NCBI GenBank assembly: GCA_963965975.1 | Contig: OZ014411.1 | Coordinates: forward strand, 19,682,446 to 19,746,445 | From: Xestospongia bergquistia | Taxonomy: Eukaryota > Porifera > Demospongiae > Haplosclerida > Petrosiidae | Direction of reading: 5' to 3' | DNA length: 64,000 nucleotides | In this document: positions 1-14,000 of the stretch, in pieces | Layout of the letters: every line of letters starts with the position of its first letter | How positions within the stretch are numbered: position 1 is the stretch's first letter | Notes under the pieces: model-generated | Seen by the model: the letters and a program-made list of their open reading frames with translations, nothing else | Database searches by the model: none | Told to the model about the DNA's origin: nothing | Position numbers and translations under genes: made by a program

Positions 1-450
1 AGAAATGACATATTGCTGTGTATTTTAATATGAATCTGATAGTCATATAGATCAAATTTGTACTGAAATGCTTGAAAGAAAGTCAGAAATTTGAATATTA
101 ATTGGAAACCCAGAAGTTATATTGGACTTACAAGTTACAAACCAATCTTAAGTCAATAAGAGTCTCATATCCTACAACAAAAGCACTTGATGCACAATCA
201 ACAATGGTTTGAGCAGAAGAGTATACTACACTAATATTTGCTATTGCTGCCTAGGCATCAATACAAAAACACTGACCTTCAGAGATCTTTCAGTGCAGTC
301 TCATATCCAAAATAATACAAATTTCCTTGTAGCATTGTCATGTGGTGATGAGACATTAATTAGGCTTCTGCAGCAGCACATTCAAATAAGGAATGCACAT
401 TAACTGCAGCAACACATACCGGGGTTTTAAGAAATGTGCTGCTAACTTGC
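1..450. other. No recognised gene
   Basis: I see no convincing coding exon, RNA gene or mobile element here. A short plus-strand open frame at 209-403 has no recognisable motif and no splice or start context that sets it apart from chance. Confidence 0.5.
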
Positions 451-1779
451 AATCCGAGCAAAGCAAATGGCATGACCAGAACCGGATATGCCTGTATTAT
501 TGATCGCCTCTATTTCAGTAATTATAACCGTTTCATGTTGGAAGTGATGCTGCATCTTTTCTCACTATGAGAAACATTAGATGAATTATAGACTAATGTT
601 ATGAGAAAACAATCTCTGGAGCTCTTTATCTTTTCTTGCTTTCGTGAGCACTGTCTGAAGATCGATGAAAATGTCCGATGTTGCAGGTCTTCTGACGCTT
701 CGTTTGTGAGCTCGTAATATAACTTCGTTTCTAGTTGAACCTGGAATCTGTTTGTTTGTACAATAGTGCATATGTATGTGTTTTACTAGATGATAAAACG
801 TAAAACAAAATAGCAAGTGTAGTTTGGAAGATACAAGCGTCCGAAGATCGATCCCTCACTCTTGGCAAGAAGCTGGTCAATGCAAATTAAAAACCAAACT
901 TCTCAACTTATTTAGAATTTTAGCATGTGATACACTTCTAAAGGCTTTCTATAATTGAGGAAGATAGCACAAACATCAACTCCTACCTTCAGATACTTTA
1001 ATTGTTCATATACAGTAGATATAAAGGCTGTCACTGTAGAGCAAGTGGAATTAATTCCTCATTGACTTGTGCTTCTCATCAGTGTCGATAGCCACTTCAA
1101 TGTTAACAATGAAAATTGAACATTTACCACAAATACACATAGTATCTGTAGTTAGGACTGGTGCTGTTGTTATTCAATAATTTATTCATGAAGATATTGC
1201 CCATGCAAATGAAATGGTTACCAGTATTAATAACAATGCATTAGGTAGACCACAATAATGTATATTAAAAGTGATCAGTCAGTTGGCTAAAGCAAAGATC
1301 ATACTTGCATAAAGAATACACTGATTAAATCCAAGTTCCAGTACTGTAATGGTACTTACTTGTCACAATTATTCCTGTAGTGTCATTTCATAAAGGAATT
1401 TTGTTGCATGCAACAGACATCATCTTGAATAATACTCAATAGAAGAGGTTAGTGGACATTTTGTTGTGTTTGTTAATATATTTTATGATAAGTCTACATA
1501 CACTGGTAATAAAACTTACTGCTACATTTTTCTTCACAGATAGATAATGAGTTAAAATTGTTTTCCAAGGTTTCTTATATGGAGGTAGAGATATGGCTCT
1601 GAAATGAAAACAAATGAATTTTGATTATTAGTAATTATTTTACACATAATAGTGTTAATAATTATCAATTAAATTTGCTTTCTAACCATTTCTCACTTGG
1701 ACAGTCTCCATGGATATACACAATGTCCCTTCTCCTCATCAATAACCTGTCCATAAAGACAATAACAACCAGGAACATT

Positions 1780-1885
1780 GTCAATAGCACAAGGCAAGTC
1801 AAATGTTGTAAATGTACAAGAAATTCTTCTACTTGTTTATAAATCTGGCATTCAATAGAGCAATCTAAAATTTAACAAAACAGCA
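1780..1885 (-). pseudogene. Frameshifted cysteine-rich (TIL/VWF-like) exon relic
   Basis: This is the copy-1 counterpart of the cysteine-rich exon at 60560-60670. A T present in the copy-2 run (tgttttataa) is missing here (tgtttataa), which breaks the cysteine-containing frame just after a CSIE-like start. The neighbouring cysteine-rich exon seen in copy 2 is deleted here. I regard this copy as dead. Confidence 0.4.
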
Positions 1886-1914
1886 GTTAATAGTCTGTAG
1901 TATGTCATTGTGTT

Positions 1915-2300
1915 TACCATTGCACTTCCTTAAAATAAGTTTTGACAGCTTAACATTGACACCATGAGAAGCACTTCTCTCTAAAGATGTTGTAGTGGAT
2001 TCAGATGAATCAGGAGAAGTAAGTCTACACCTAGGAAATCCAACATGAGGTTCTTCTAGAACCCAACCAATATTAAGTATTCAGGTACCTTCATTAGTTA
2101 AGGCCATCACTAAATCAATCATAGTGATTTGTAATTTTACCAACATTCATCTGATAACTCCATCTCTTCAGTAAAGTCATTTACCTCTATCCTTAACTCT
2201 AAAATCTCTTTGTCAAGTTGTTGGAGGACATTTGTCTTCACTTGCAGAATTGTTTTGAGTTGTTGAGGCTTTGAAAGTGAGGCCTCAATGGTGTAATTTT
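1915..2300 (-). pseudogene. BEL/Pao-like gag relic, copy 1
   Basis: On the minus strand a stretch at about 2300-2135 reads as a charged coiled coil (for example LQQLDKEILELRIEV), followed downstream, after stops, by NVKLSKLILRKCNG near 1965-1915. This order, a coiled coil and then a V-K-L-P-K-L-x-L-x-x-F-x-G-like motif, is typical of gag-like N-terminal regions of BEL/Pao-type retroelements. Stops and frame changes separate the pieces, so it is not functional. The family assignment rests on motif resemblance only. Confidence 0.4.
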
Positions 2301-3059
2301 GAGAGCTGATGTGTGAACAGCGTTTGCTTAGTTGAAAATTCTCTCATTAGGTAATCCAATTTGGAGGACTTTTGATCTACTTTCAACAATCAAAGTAGCA
2401 ACAAAAGTGACAATTATATTAATTTAACCAATTTTAAATAGCATAATTATAAGAAACTTCAAAAAACATAAATGTAGCTGCATTTTGTTTCTCTTGCATA
2501 CTCTTAAAATAAAATGGTGTTTTACTGAGAGAGGTAAGTCTTATAAAATTAACTACTTTTATTATTGAGCTACTCTTAAGTTAAACTTTCAAGTTCAGTC
2601 TTTATTATAATCATGACTCTATATTGTAAAAATGATTATGAAAAGCCTTGTAGCACATAAACACATGTGGAAAGTGGTGTTGAATGAAAATACTGAGGCT
2701 CATAATTAAATGTTTGGACTATGCCTCACTGACCATGTTTCAAAAAGAATTAATCAAATACACAAAATAAAAAATAGCTATTTGCTATATTCTGTGAATA
2801 CATGCACATGTTTGCATACATGCACACACACATTATATATTAATAAAATTATATAATAAATACATATTTAGTTTTTGATAATCTTGTGAAGATGCTAAGC
2901 TTGTAGAAATATTTTGAGTTATTTGTATTTACACTATGTATCCAATGAAAGATGTAGTTATACTTTAAGCTATTAATTAACTATTTTTAGTGATTTAAGT
3001 TCTAATAATTGATTAATTCTAATATTTTCAATATTTTTAGATAACACTACCTAAAGTGC

Positions 3060-3930
3060 TATTACTTAGCAGTTTAGGTAGTTTTATGGCATCATTCTAT
3101 TACACATTAGAATCTTCTAACAAGTCTTTTATAAATGACATTAAATTATAGGAATGTAACTACTAACAATAATTCTAAAGTTTAGATATATCCCATTATT
3201 AGTTCTTTGTAGCATATTGTATAATCAAGGTATCACTTAGAATACTTCTACTATTAAAGTAAGACATGATGACCAGTAGTGTCAGGTGTCATTGATAAAT
3301 GTTATCAATCATGTATAAATGTATTGATTATGATTATTTAATAATAATTTAAAAAGTAGGATCAGTTAAACCAGCAGTTATTCCTGTATTATCAGTGTCT
3401 ATTTTATAATATGTAAAACACTCAATAAACTAATTAGTCTAACCTTGGTGTACTATCTCAGGAAGTGGTTTTGAGACTTGTTCTATGTCATTCTCAGTTA
3501 ATGAAGAGGATGCAAGATCCTGTACATGATATAGGTAGAGTAATAAAATAAGTTCAAAATAAAAATAACATGTAATTATTAGATAGACAGGTAAAAAGGA
3601 TACACTACACATTACTTCAATGTGTTGACAATCTTGGATCAAACAGTGTTTTGTCAGTAAAGGAACAATTTGAAAAATGGATCTTTATTTCCAACTATAC
3701 TTGTATATATTTGACATTAACTTGATCATTATTAATTCCTTTAATATCAATTTTAGTAAGAGCACTAATAACAGCATCTACTATGAAATAAAGTGTACTT
3801 GAAATACATCAAAATAATGGATATTTTGATAAGGTTTACACACTATAATGTTGAGAGTATTATTAATGGTCATCTCCTGCTATAGGACTGTAGCCATTAC
3901 TTTGTAATATTAACTTTATTGCTTAGACAA
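3060..3930 (-). pseudogene. Decayed copy of the 3' part of the ankyrin-Roc gene
   Basis: This block aligns with 7040-7930 of the intact gene. It keeps the linker exon DLASSSLTEN.IEQVSKPL (about 3515-3450, minus), the CQHIEVMCSVSFL segment matching QHIEDMCGVSFL of the big exon, and the TPDTAGSS-type linker exon near 3270. The rest of the Roc-COR exon is absent and the remaining frame is riddled with stops. A second, more decayed version lies in the other segmental copy near 62600-62990. It marks a former tandem paralogue of the gene that follows. Confidence 0.75.
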
Positions 3931-5072
3931 GACATATCAATAGTCAGATGAGTACTTTTTGTGATGGAAATAGAAACAATGTTAGTTATGACATTTGAGT
4001 AATAAGATCTATGTTTTTAATGCTAAGTATTCACTTTTCCTGAAAGGTGGTTCTTAATTATTAAAAATGCATTGATTTTTGATTTTTTAAAAATGTAACA
4101 TTTCATAATACAGTGTAGTTTATATATATTGTCATTTATATATTACATTATTCTTATCATTATCCATAGTCATCTTGATCAATTCTATCAATTATGAATA
4201 TGTCTGTCTTACTTATATCATAACAGAATAACTCTGTCACATCACATTGTGTGGTTGTAACACAGACATGGACTGTAAATGAGGATATTACTTATAACCA
4301 CACATTTAGGGTCTTAGTAATAAATTATGTAATCCTAAAACTGAGGCTACATTTAGAAATTACACTGTAGATGGTAATGATATTTATCCTATGAGGCAGC
4401 AAAATAGGTTTGCTCTGCCTCAGAACATAATTTTAATGACTTAAAAGTTATCTTTAATTTAGATGATTTAACTCGATTGTATCTCTCATCATAGTAATGT
4501 ATTTCTATTATATGTGTTTAATGTTTCACTTGATCTTTAAGAATTTACTAAGTTTAAAGTTGAGAGATTGATTTATCATCAAGGAAATTACTTGTTCAAC
4601 AAACAAAGTTGTCTTCACGATCTATTTATCTGTTAAAGAAACCACCAACTCACAGACTAGCCACACACATACTGAGGTGAAATATTTATTTATAACATCA
4701 TATAGAAAATATTCATTCACACTTTGTGAGGTAAGGAACCAAACAAATTATATAAAGGAAAGGTATATTTCTGAGAAGTCATCATGTAATTGAGTTTGTA
4801 TAATACAATTAAAGTGGATGAAGTATGTAGCACACCAGCCAAAACCAACAATTATTAATCTTGTAGTTGTACATCTTCCCTGCTGTAAATGTTCAGTTTT
4901 AAATAACATATTTTATTTAAACAAAGTGGCAAAATTATCAATAAAATTATCTAAAAATTAAGGGGGCAGCAATAATATTCTAAGTTATTATGTGTAAACA
5001 GGTCAAATATTTGGATTTAACAAAGCTAGTTCATTGATTGGAGATTTTCTAACAACTTCAAGTAATAATACT
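3931..5072. other. Non-coding interval downstream of ankyrin-Roc gene
   Basis: AT-rich sequence, the first part belonging to the segmental duplication. No recognisable exon or mobile element is visible. Confidence 0.45.
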
Positions 5073-5092
5073 TTAGTTAGCAGTTGCTCCTT
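5073..5092 (-). CDS. Candidate last exon of ankyrin-Roc gene
   Basis: A short exon after an AG acceptor gives GATAN and a stop, in phase with the preceding exon. It is too short to be certain. If it is not used, translation would simply run from the death-domain exon into the intron and stop at about 5699. Confidence 0.35.
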
Positions 5093-8000
5093 CTTTGTGA
5101 GACACTACAAAATTGTAAAAATAAAAAATTAAATAATAAAAATTCAAAAACTATGAACTAAAAATCTTGGTTATAAGATAACATTTTAGTGATTAAAGAT
5201 ATAGTGTAGTGTTATTAAATTACTTCTAACAATCAATCATTTAAGATTATGGCCAAGAACAAGACTAAGTAAATAATGTCTACATACTTACTATTTGGTT
5301 CTGTTATATGTAAATTAGTTACATCAATTGTAGTCTCTTGAGTGCCTTCATTTTCTGCTTCCTGTACAAAATGATTTACATTCTTAACTACAAATATCAG
5401 TGATATTAGCTATTTGTAGATTTTTACAATAATATTATTAATTCCATAATTCATTAATTATAACAAAAAGAATACTATAATAACTGATAAGTACTAATGT
5501 ACAGAAGGAACCTTTGTTACAGTAGTTACTGAATTACACTAAGTGATTTTATTACCAGGCTACCACTGCATAGAATAAAATAGGCAACAGGATTATCTGA
5601 GTGAAGACAATCCTATATAATAATCACATATTTAATTTGTGCAAATAAAGACATGGTGTTAAAACCACAGGCATGGCAAGGTAAAATTATATTAACTATT
5701 ATAAAAAACTAACCAGAAATCTCTTTAAATAATCTTCGTATTGACATGCCACATTATTCTGTCTTATAGCTCTTAAAGCAATTAACAAATTCCTCCTAGT
5801 TGCATTTTCTGCTTTTTGTTGAATCCATAATCGATACATACGTGCTAGGTCAGTACATCCATCCACATCCACAACATCCAGTCCTAGTTTTACACCCAAA
5901 TGATACCACTCAGCAGTTCGAGCAAACTCAGTTACTTCATTCAAGTCTGGTTGTTGATTTAAAAGTATCTCTAGTGAAGAAGATACATATTTCTCAACGA
6001 TTTTATCTGACATTTTAATATTAGAGTAATAATCTTATAAATATAGACATATATATAATATTCTAAATACCAACATCATAATACAAATTCAATAGGACAC
6101 AAGTACTGTTAATCGTGTTACTAAGCAACTCTTCATTTGACCAATCAAATTGTACTCAATGGCATATTCCATGTATGGCTTCAATATACAAATACTTATA
6201 CCATGGATAGGGAAATGACATCAGTTAACTGTAATGGTGTGCATTTGACAATAATGTTTTGCAAGTGACATTTCTTTAAGGCTACTAAGAATGGATGTTT
6301 AGAGTTTAGGGTTAGAGTTGTCTAGGGTTTAGGGTTTAATACATATCCACTATGTGTAATGCATATGCTCAGTAATAATTTTATTGATAATATTTGTTAA
6401 TGAATAATGATTATAGATAATTTGTACAGATGAACAAACAGTTGATGTTCAAGGTTTGTAAGGAAGAACTATTCTGTAAACTTTGTAGCTCAATACTCTA
6501 CACTCAATACTCAGTAATAGTAAGTAGGTACCTAAATAAGTCTATCAAGTGACTGTAATAGTTATTTGAAAGCAATATAGTAGGAAAGCAATGGACAGTT
6601 TTTCAGACCTGTCCCCATAGCTTAATAATAAGACATTATATTGAAATTAATATTGAATTTCACTACTTAAGTAAGAAATCTCACCCAACTTAGTCTCTTC
6701 TACTGTAGTAGTGTCACTAACAGTTAGTTCTGAATTTTCAGACCCTATGAGATAATGTATAATAAAATAATACAATTTAAGACTAACTTTGGTATGCTTT
6801 GTTAGGGAGTGACTTACTGGCTTGTTCTATGTCACCAAGGATGGGCTGGAGATCAATTTTTCTTGGTTCTTTCCCTGAATAAAGTACATGACATAATTAA
6901 CACGATATCTTAATAACAAATAGGGAAGTGAAAATTATAGTTCTATTTTAAGTATAATGTAAATTAATAGCATATTCATAAAATTAGTCCTAATAATGAT
7001 AATGACGATTGTGGACACAAAAACTCTTGCATATAAAGATATCACTTAGCAGTTTATCATAGAGTTATGACATCATTCCACTACATTAAATAAACCTTCT
7101 ATAAATGAGACAAATATACAAATATATTTCAATGTTTGACAGTTTACCAATAGCTATCTGTTGTTTATAATAAACATGTCAAACATAATTAAGGTCTCAC
7201 CTAATATACCTCCTACTGTTAAAGTAGGACATGATGAACCAGCAGTGTCAGGTGTAATTCCTTTATAAATAAAATATATCAGTAATATTATGTATTAATA
7301 ATGATTATTTTATTACTTAAAGAAACAGGATCAGTTGAGCTAGCAGTTTCTCCTGTGTTATCAGATTCTATTTTAATAATATGTAAAACAATCAATAAAC
7401 AAATTAGACAAACTTTGGTGTACTTTCTGAAGAAGTGGTTTAGAGACTTGTTTTATGACATTCTCAGTTAATGATGAGGAGGCAAGATCCTGTACATGAT
7501 ATAAAAGGAGATTAATATAATATCTTTAAAACTAAATGACTTGTACATTGTTACAGGTACATTAAAAGTAATAATAACTCACTTACCAAAGGATTGCGTC
7601 CAGCAAATATGCTAAACTGACTACAGTGCTCCCTTATAGATGCATAGGTACATTTAACATATGATAAAAAGGATACACCACACATGTCTTCAATGTGTTG
7701 TAGATAATCTTGTTGGACTGGTAACTCAGCATTACTTGGGTCGAATAGCGCTTTAGTCACTAAGGGAGCAATCCGAAAAAATGGATCTTTACTGCCTACT
7801 ATATCTTCAATGTGAACATCGTTAGGTTCTTCAATGTCAACTTTAGTAAGAATACCCACAGCAACATCTTCCATGGAATAAAGTGTGCGTTGACATACAT
7901 CACGAGTATGAGCATTAGCTACTTCATTAGGTGCAATCATGTACTCATCACTTGTACATGAACATAGTTGGTCCTTAAGACTCAGAATGATCTTAATAAC

Positions 8001-11000
8001 TGAATTAAAAACTTTGTGACTTTCAGTCATCTCTTTATTCGAAGCAAGTACTGTAATACATCGATTGTGCTCAGATACTTCAACAAAAAACTTAACTTTA
8101 ACTTTATTCTCCCAATATACACCATTAGTCCATACATTACAATGACGAGCTAATGCTTCAACTATTGGATTAGCTTTGTAAACTTTACCTGGTGTTCTTC
8201 GAGGTGGGAGGGGGAGGCAATAGGTATAGGCAAGGCTAAGAAGAAGCATATGAAGAAATCGAATCGACAGGAACTCATAAGGATCAGGACACCACAGACA
8301 CCATCCCAATCCATTCACTACATTGATATCAGTGGGTCGTTTAGCATTGATGAGTGCAGGAAAAAATAGAAGCCCATCAACTGGCATAGGTATTGATGTT
8401 GATATGTTAGTTTCAAGGCAATCAAGTGCACTTGACTCAATAATGTGACAGAACTGTAGGCTTCTAAGAAATCCTACTAACATATCAATATCATGATGAG
8501 GAAAAACTTCCTTAAGAACTGATAGAGGTACAATGCCAGTATTACTAGCAATATTATGATAAACACGATGGATTGCCGGTGGGGCAAATAGGACACCATT
8601 AACTTCTTTCAGAAGCGCTGTTTTGTCAATTACTACCCAACCTTTATTTTCCTTATTTCTGAGGAACAATATAAGACCCTTGTCACTTAAAGTGGTCAGA
8701 AATTCTAATAACACTGACATTTCTGATGGAAGAGAAGGGTCATTATGCTCTTTCAACAATGCACATAGTTCTTCTAAACTAATAGCCACTTTTTTAAGAA
8801 GCTGTAAAAAGGAGTACTGGACATGGCAATAAAAGCTGATTTTGTTGGATCGATCAAGAACAGCTTTACAGCTCTCAGAAAGCATACAGATAAACTCTTT
8901 TACTCCTTTACCTCCTGGATGATGACATTCCATAGGTAGAAACCCATTGTATTCTTGTGAATGTATAACATTCTTAGCAAATTCATCAACTAATCTATGG
9001 ATTGGGTCAAGACTAGTGGTCAGCTCATCCAGTCGACTACCAACAACGATGATTTGTGATTTCATTGAGCTCTTCATTCCTTTACAAATCTCCTCAATAA
9101 ACTTAAACCAGTAATGAAGATACTTTATCAGAATCTCCTCATTTAAGATCAGCTGGAAAAGAACCAAAAATACAGCAGGAGAGTTCAACATGAGGTTTTC
9201 AAGGACAGCAGCATGACTACTATAGTATTCCTTATGACCAGCGAGATCATATAGGACAACATTTCCTACTTCATGGCTTGTGAAGGTATGTGTATCAATA
9301 CCAGCTGTTAGTGGTTCTACTGTGACACATTCGGATGTATCAAAATTGTGATTGGCTGGTTTGTTAGCTCGTTCCATGATAACTGCAGCAAGAGAACTTT
9401 TTCCAACAGAAGTGTCACCACAGACAACTACCTTGCTGTAGGATTCCACAGGAAAGTCAGCTTGACACTGTTCAAATGGCGCAAACATTTCTAAAATCTC
9501 GAAACGATTGGTATTGCGGCGAGGAACAAGTTCCATTGGTGCTTGTCCATTGTTGTTCTTAGACATTGGATCAACTTTTCCAGAAGATAAGAGAAATTTG
9601 ATGACACCAGTGGAGCCTTCGGAGCAAGCATTGTGAAGTGGTGTATTACCACTCTAAGTAAGATAGAATAGTAATAAAGGTCTACAGTATTTATATTATA
9701 GTATAGTATGTAACTTAATAAACGACTAAGTTTTGTTAAGGAGATAGGAATAAGAGATTTTTGAAAATAATATGCCAGATCACATGTCATCAATTCATCA
9801 TTCTACTTTTAATGCCTCCTATTCAGTTGATAAGTATACATAAAAATATACATTTAAATAGAAGATCATCTACAAATCAATAAACCAGTAAATTCTATTT
9901 GTCTATGCTAAAATTTATTACCTATTAGAAAATGAATATCAATATATATCTCTAAAACCATGTTTACACACATGCAGCATAATTAGTTAATGTCAGTCAT
10001 ATTTTCAAAACAAAAGCAAAAAATTTATACAAAATTAGTCAGCACAGGATAGAAGAGATCCCAGTGTTTCATGTATGAACACATGTATATAGTGAGACAT
10101 AATTTAATACTATAATTATGATCTATTACAGCTCTTTTATTTATAAATATATTTCATAACAAATTTAGAGAAAATCTTAACATTCCAATTCAATTAACAT
10201 AAACCTGAAAAATAAATATTCAAATGTTTAAAACCTTCAGGACACATTAGCTAGATGTATGTTTATAATGGAATAGTCTTTATTAAGTTATATGGAATTG
10301 AGTTGGCCATGTGGGTGCTTTTTAAATATATAGTCTTAAAGAATGTAAAGTATATTTAAAACTTGTGCCATCACTACAGTTACTAATTCAAGCTTCTCCT
10401 TAGCATTTTGAACTGTCGTTTCAAATTTGGAAATTTTTAAACTGGCCATGCTCATTTTAATCCATTATCTTCTAATGAGAAAGACCCAGTAGATAGAACT
10501 CAATCACATATAAATAAATACTTTAATTCAAGAAGAAAACAATCTATTTGCATAATATAACAGACAATAACGTTTAAGAGTTTATAATATAAACCTAATT
10601 TATAACATACTCAATTATGTACAAAGAGCAGTTGTCAATATATAACTTATATTTATACTTACCCTGTTCTTCACATCAATGTGAACAGTACAATTAAAAA
10701 TATCAGCAACAATATCAACATTGTTATGAAGAGCAGCAAAATGCAAAGCTGTGTCATTGTTCTGAGAACACAAAGACAATATGACAAGTAAAATGTGACA
10801 ATTACCTTTAATGTAGTAACAATGTAACTGGATTATTTATTTATATAATGACATTGAATATCAGTATACTTAAATGATGAAGTACATAGTATCTAACTTG
10901 TAATATTTGTAATGTTGAATGTGACAAATGCATATGTATACCAATTTTAGCATTTTTATAAATATTATATCTACACTAAGCCCTATCCTAATGGTTGTTA

Positions 11001-14000
11001 GTAATTCTGATATAGTAATTTGTATATGTAGCATGTAGGTAATCAGTTATTAATTTTAAACATTAACAAAACTTTTACGTTTTATTCCAAAGAGTTGGTG
11101 TACAAATTTTATTACTGTATATACAACACCACACTTACATAACATTTAGTCACACTGAATGCAAGTTTAGAAAACTGTGCAAATGTAAAACATAGCATCA
11201 CTCAATGGCCAGAATTTCCTTAAAATAGAACAACTTATACTTTAATCTCAAATTTCCTGTTGAAGTTGTTCTTTTTATCTCATGTTGACTAATTACTTGT
11301 AATTTACATGTCATCAAGTTGTAGTAAGTGAAGCTCTTTTAACAGTTCATTACAGAAGGTAAAATATCACAAACTACTTTGTGAAGTAGTGCTACAACTT
11401 ACATTATCTACAATGTCAACAAAACAGCCACTCTTAATCAGAAAAAGTGCAATATCTGTATGGTTCTTGCTAACAGCAATCATGAGTGCTGTCTTCCCTT
11501 CCTATAATATAATATGTAATGAAAATAAAAAGATAAATACATAAATGATACTACTTTTTGTAATTTTTTGGTTTTGTTAATTATGAAATAGATCTTAATC
11601 TCAACAAGAATGTTTAGTTTACATACAACATAGATTTAGAATATATTTTATTACAAATGACTTATTATAACCTTAATTAGTAGCTTATAACCTATGGTAT
11701 AAGTAATAAAAACAGTTTGAAAATGGGTGTGGTTGCCAAAAAAGCTACACTGTAATACAATCTACAAGTACAGATAGTCACATTCAATATTGTGGCATAT
11801 TAAAACTCATTACTTACAATGTATGTTAGTAGTCAGAGCATGCAATACAATAAAACAATAAACAATGAAAACAAATTTACTCATACAGAAAACATGTAGT
11901 CCAAAAAATCTTAGTTATCACATGTACCTTGCCAACATTACAAACTCAATATCAAACCAATGCTGATATATATATGAATACTTAGTAAATTTGGTTGTTG
12001 TTAGTTTAGTATGTAAGAATAAATTATAGTTTATTTACTTCAATCACATACTTTGAATTTTACATGATAATATAAATTGGTTAGCACAAATGTCATAACA
12101 TAATAATATGACATGGACTTTGTTTTAATACAGATTTTTTCAATATGAAATTTTTAGCATGGAAATTAAAGATAACTGAACCTTTATTATAATTGTATGA
12201 AGAATAAAACTTATCATTCAAACTTGCAAGGACATGACAAAACAATGAGCCATAAAATCAAACTTAATATTTTGTAAAAAGCATAAACTTTTCACCAAAT
12301 GTTATAGGCTGTGATTTAAAATACAATTTCTGTCAAAGAGCATGCTAGTTTTCACGTTAATATTACCATCAAGTTCATTGGACTACTACCTGATTGAGAA
12401 TGTAGTATAAAAATAATACACACACTTGTTAATGTCAGGTAAAACCGTAAAACATCTTTTATCATTACAATGATAATGCTTATTAAACAGTGATCTCCCA
12501 GTCATAGCTTCCGATTACCAAAAAAACTGATTTTTATTATCATTTAAATTACTTTGGTAGTGACAGTGTTGATATCAACATCATTATCAACTAATGCTTT
12601 AACAATGGCTGTGTGGCAGTACAAATACTGCATTGAACAATGTAAACTGATTTACTTGGTGGCTACTAGGAGGCAGACATAAGTAATCTTTACAAGGACA
12701 TGCTTATTTTCCAGTATTATAATAGAAATACTAAATGAAACATGGCATTATAGAAGTCAAGGCTTACTCCACAATGGTAAGCATTTAGCCTAAAAATATG
12801 TATGTTACTTTCAATACAGCCAGACATTCAGGTGGATATTGGTGGGTTGTCCTGATATTCTTAAACAACAGGTGAACAATGTCATATTCATGTACACATT
12901 ATTTTGCATCTTTTCTTGTCTACTAATCAATCTTATGATCAAACTATTCTTAATTGAGAACTACTTCATAATATTATAATATTAGTTCAGTACATGATGT
13001 AACAAAACCTTATGACACTATGAAATGGACTACATTTAGATTCTGATATACTTAATGTTTTAAAAATTACTTCTGCCTTCAATACTATGTCAAGTAATAT
13101 TGATAACATTTAAGAAATGAGTAGTAATACAATATTTACAGTAACAAACAAATACATACTTACTATGTTAACAAGATTTAGATTGGCTCCTCTCTCTATT
13201 AACATCAAAACAATGTCTTTGTGTCCCCTCATTGTTGCTATCATGAGAGGACTAGATCCTTCCTAAGAATTATAATAATAAACATGATAATATATAACAA
13301 TCAGTATAGATAGGTATCATAACAGTTGTATATTATCTATATTACATACACATACTGCTGTACATGTATTATATTGTAATCATTATATAGCTAAAATAAA
13401 GTAATAACAAAATATGTGTAACTGATGTAAATAAAGTAAAGATACACAATGTTCAAATATAATGTACACAACTAATAACAAGAAGATAATCAACAACTTG
13501 ACTTTAGAGATAAAACATCACAATAGCAATGACTTTGTTATATATTCTCTAATAGTTAACTACCAGTCTTAGATTAAAAATTACACTAAGTTAGATAATG
13601 CTTACCAGCTATTAAGTTATCAAGGTCATGGTAAATAATAATCACAGCATTATAAAATAGAAGGAAAAACAATACAGTAAACAAAGTAATCAAAATAATA
13701 ACAGTTAAACTACATATACATACAAATTATACAACAGTAAACAAAGTAATAACAAGATTATAATTCAATAATCATCCTATAATTTTGTTTAGGAAGATAA
13801 AAACTTTACAGTCAAAAAACTGACTACAAAAATACAGACTTGATAGAGATATGAACAATTAGCATAGCAATGGGTATCAAAGATTATATAAGCAGAGAAG
13901 CAAGGTAGTAACAAACTTCAAACCATTGAAATATCATTAATTGTACACACTATCACTGTTAGTGGTACGTAATTCATTGGTTGCCACATCCCTAATCAAT

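Larger units (their letters stand above)
451..4814. repeat. Segmental duplication, copy 1 (partner 59301-64000)
   Basis: Starting with the shared sequence at 451 and 59301, the two segments align in the same order and orientation to at least 4814, where the window's other end (64000) is reached. Differences are scattered substitutions and small indels, plus one block of about 385 bases present only in copy 2 (between 60701 and 61093). The segment holds relics of a gag-like gene, a cysteine-rich gene and the 3' part of an ankyrin-Roc gene. The true end of the duplication beyond 64000 cannot be seen. Confidence 0.93.

Noticed and set aside
586-816. Open frame shared with copy 2 (HYCTNKQIPGSTRN)
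   Set aside because: It is present in both segmental copies but frameshifted between them, with no known motif and no conserved start.
7551-9566. A free-standing 671-residue GTPase starting at 9566
   Set aside because: The frame is open upstream through a good ankyrin repeat to a splice acceptor, and the last codons before 7587 belong to the intron after a GTAAGT donor.
9491-9793. A separate minus-strand protein starting MMTCDLAYYFQKS
   Set aside because: It is in another frame of the ankyrin/Roc exon and crosses the acceptor at 9654.
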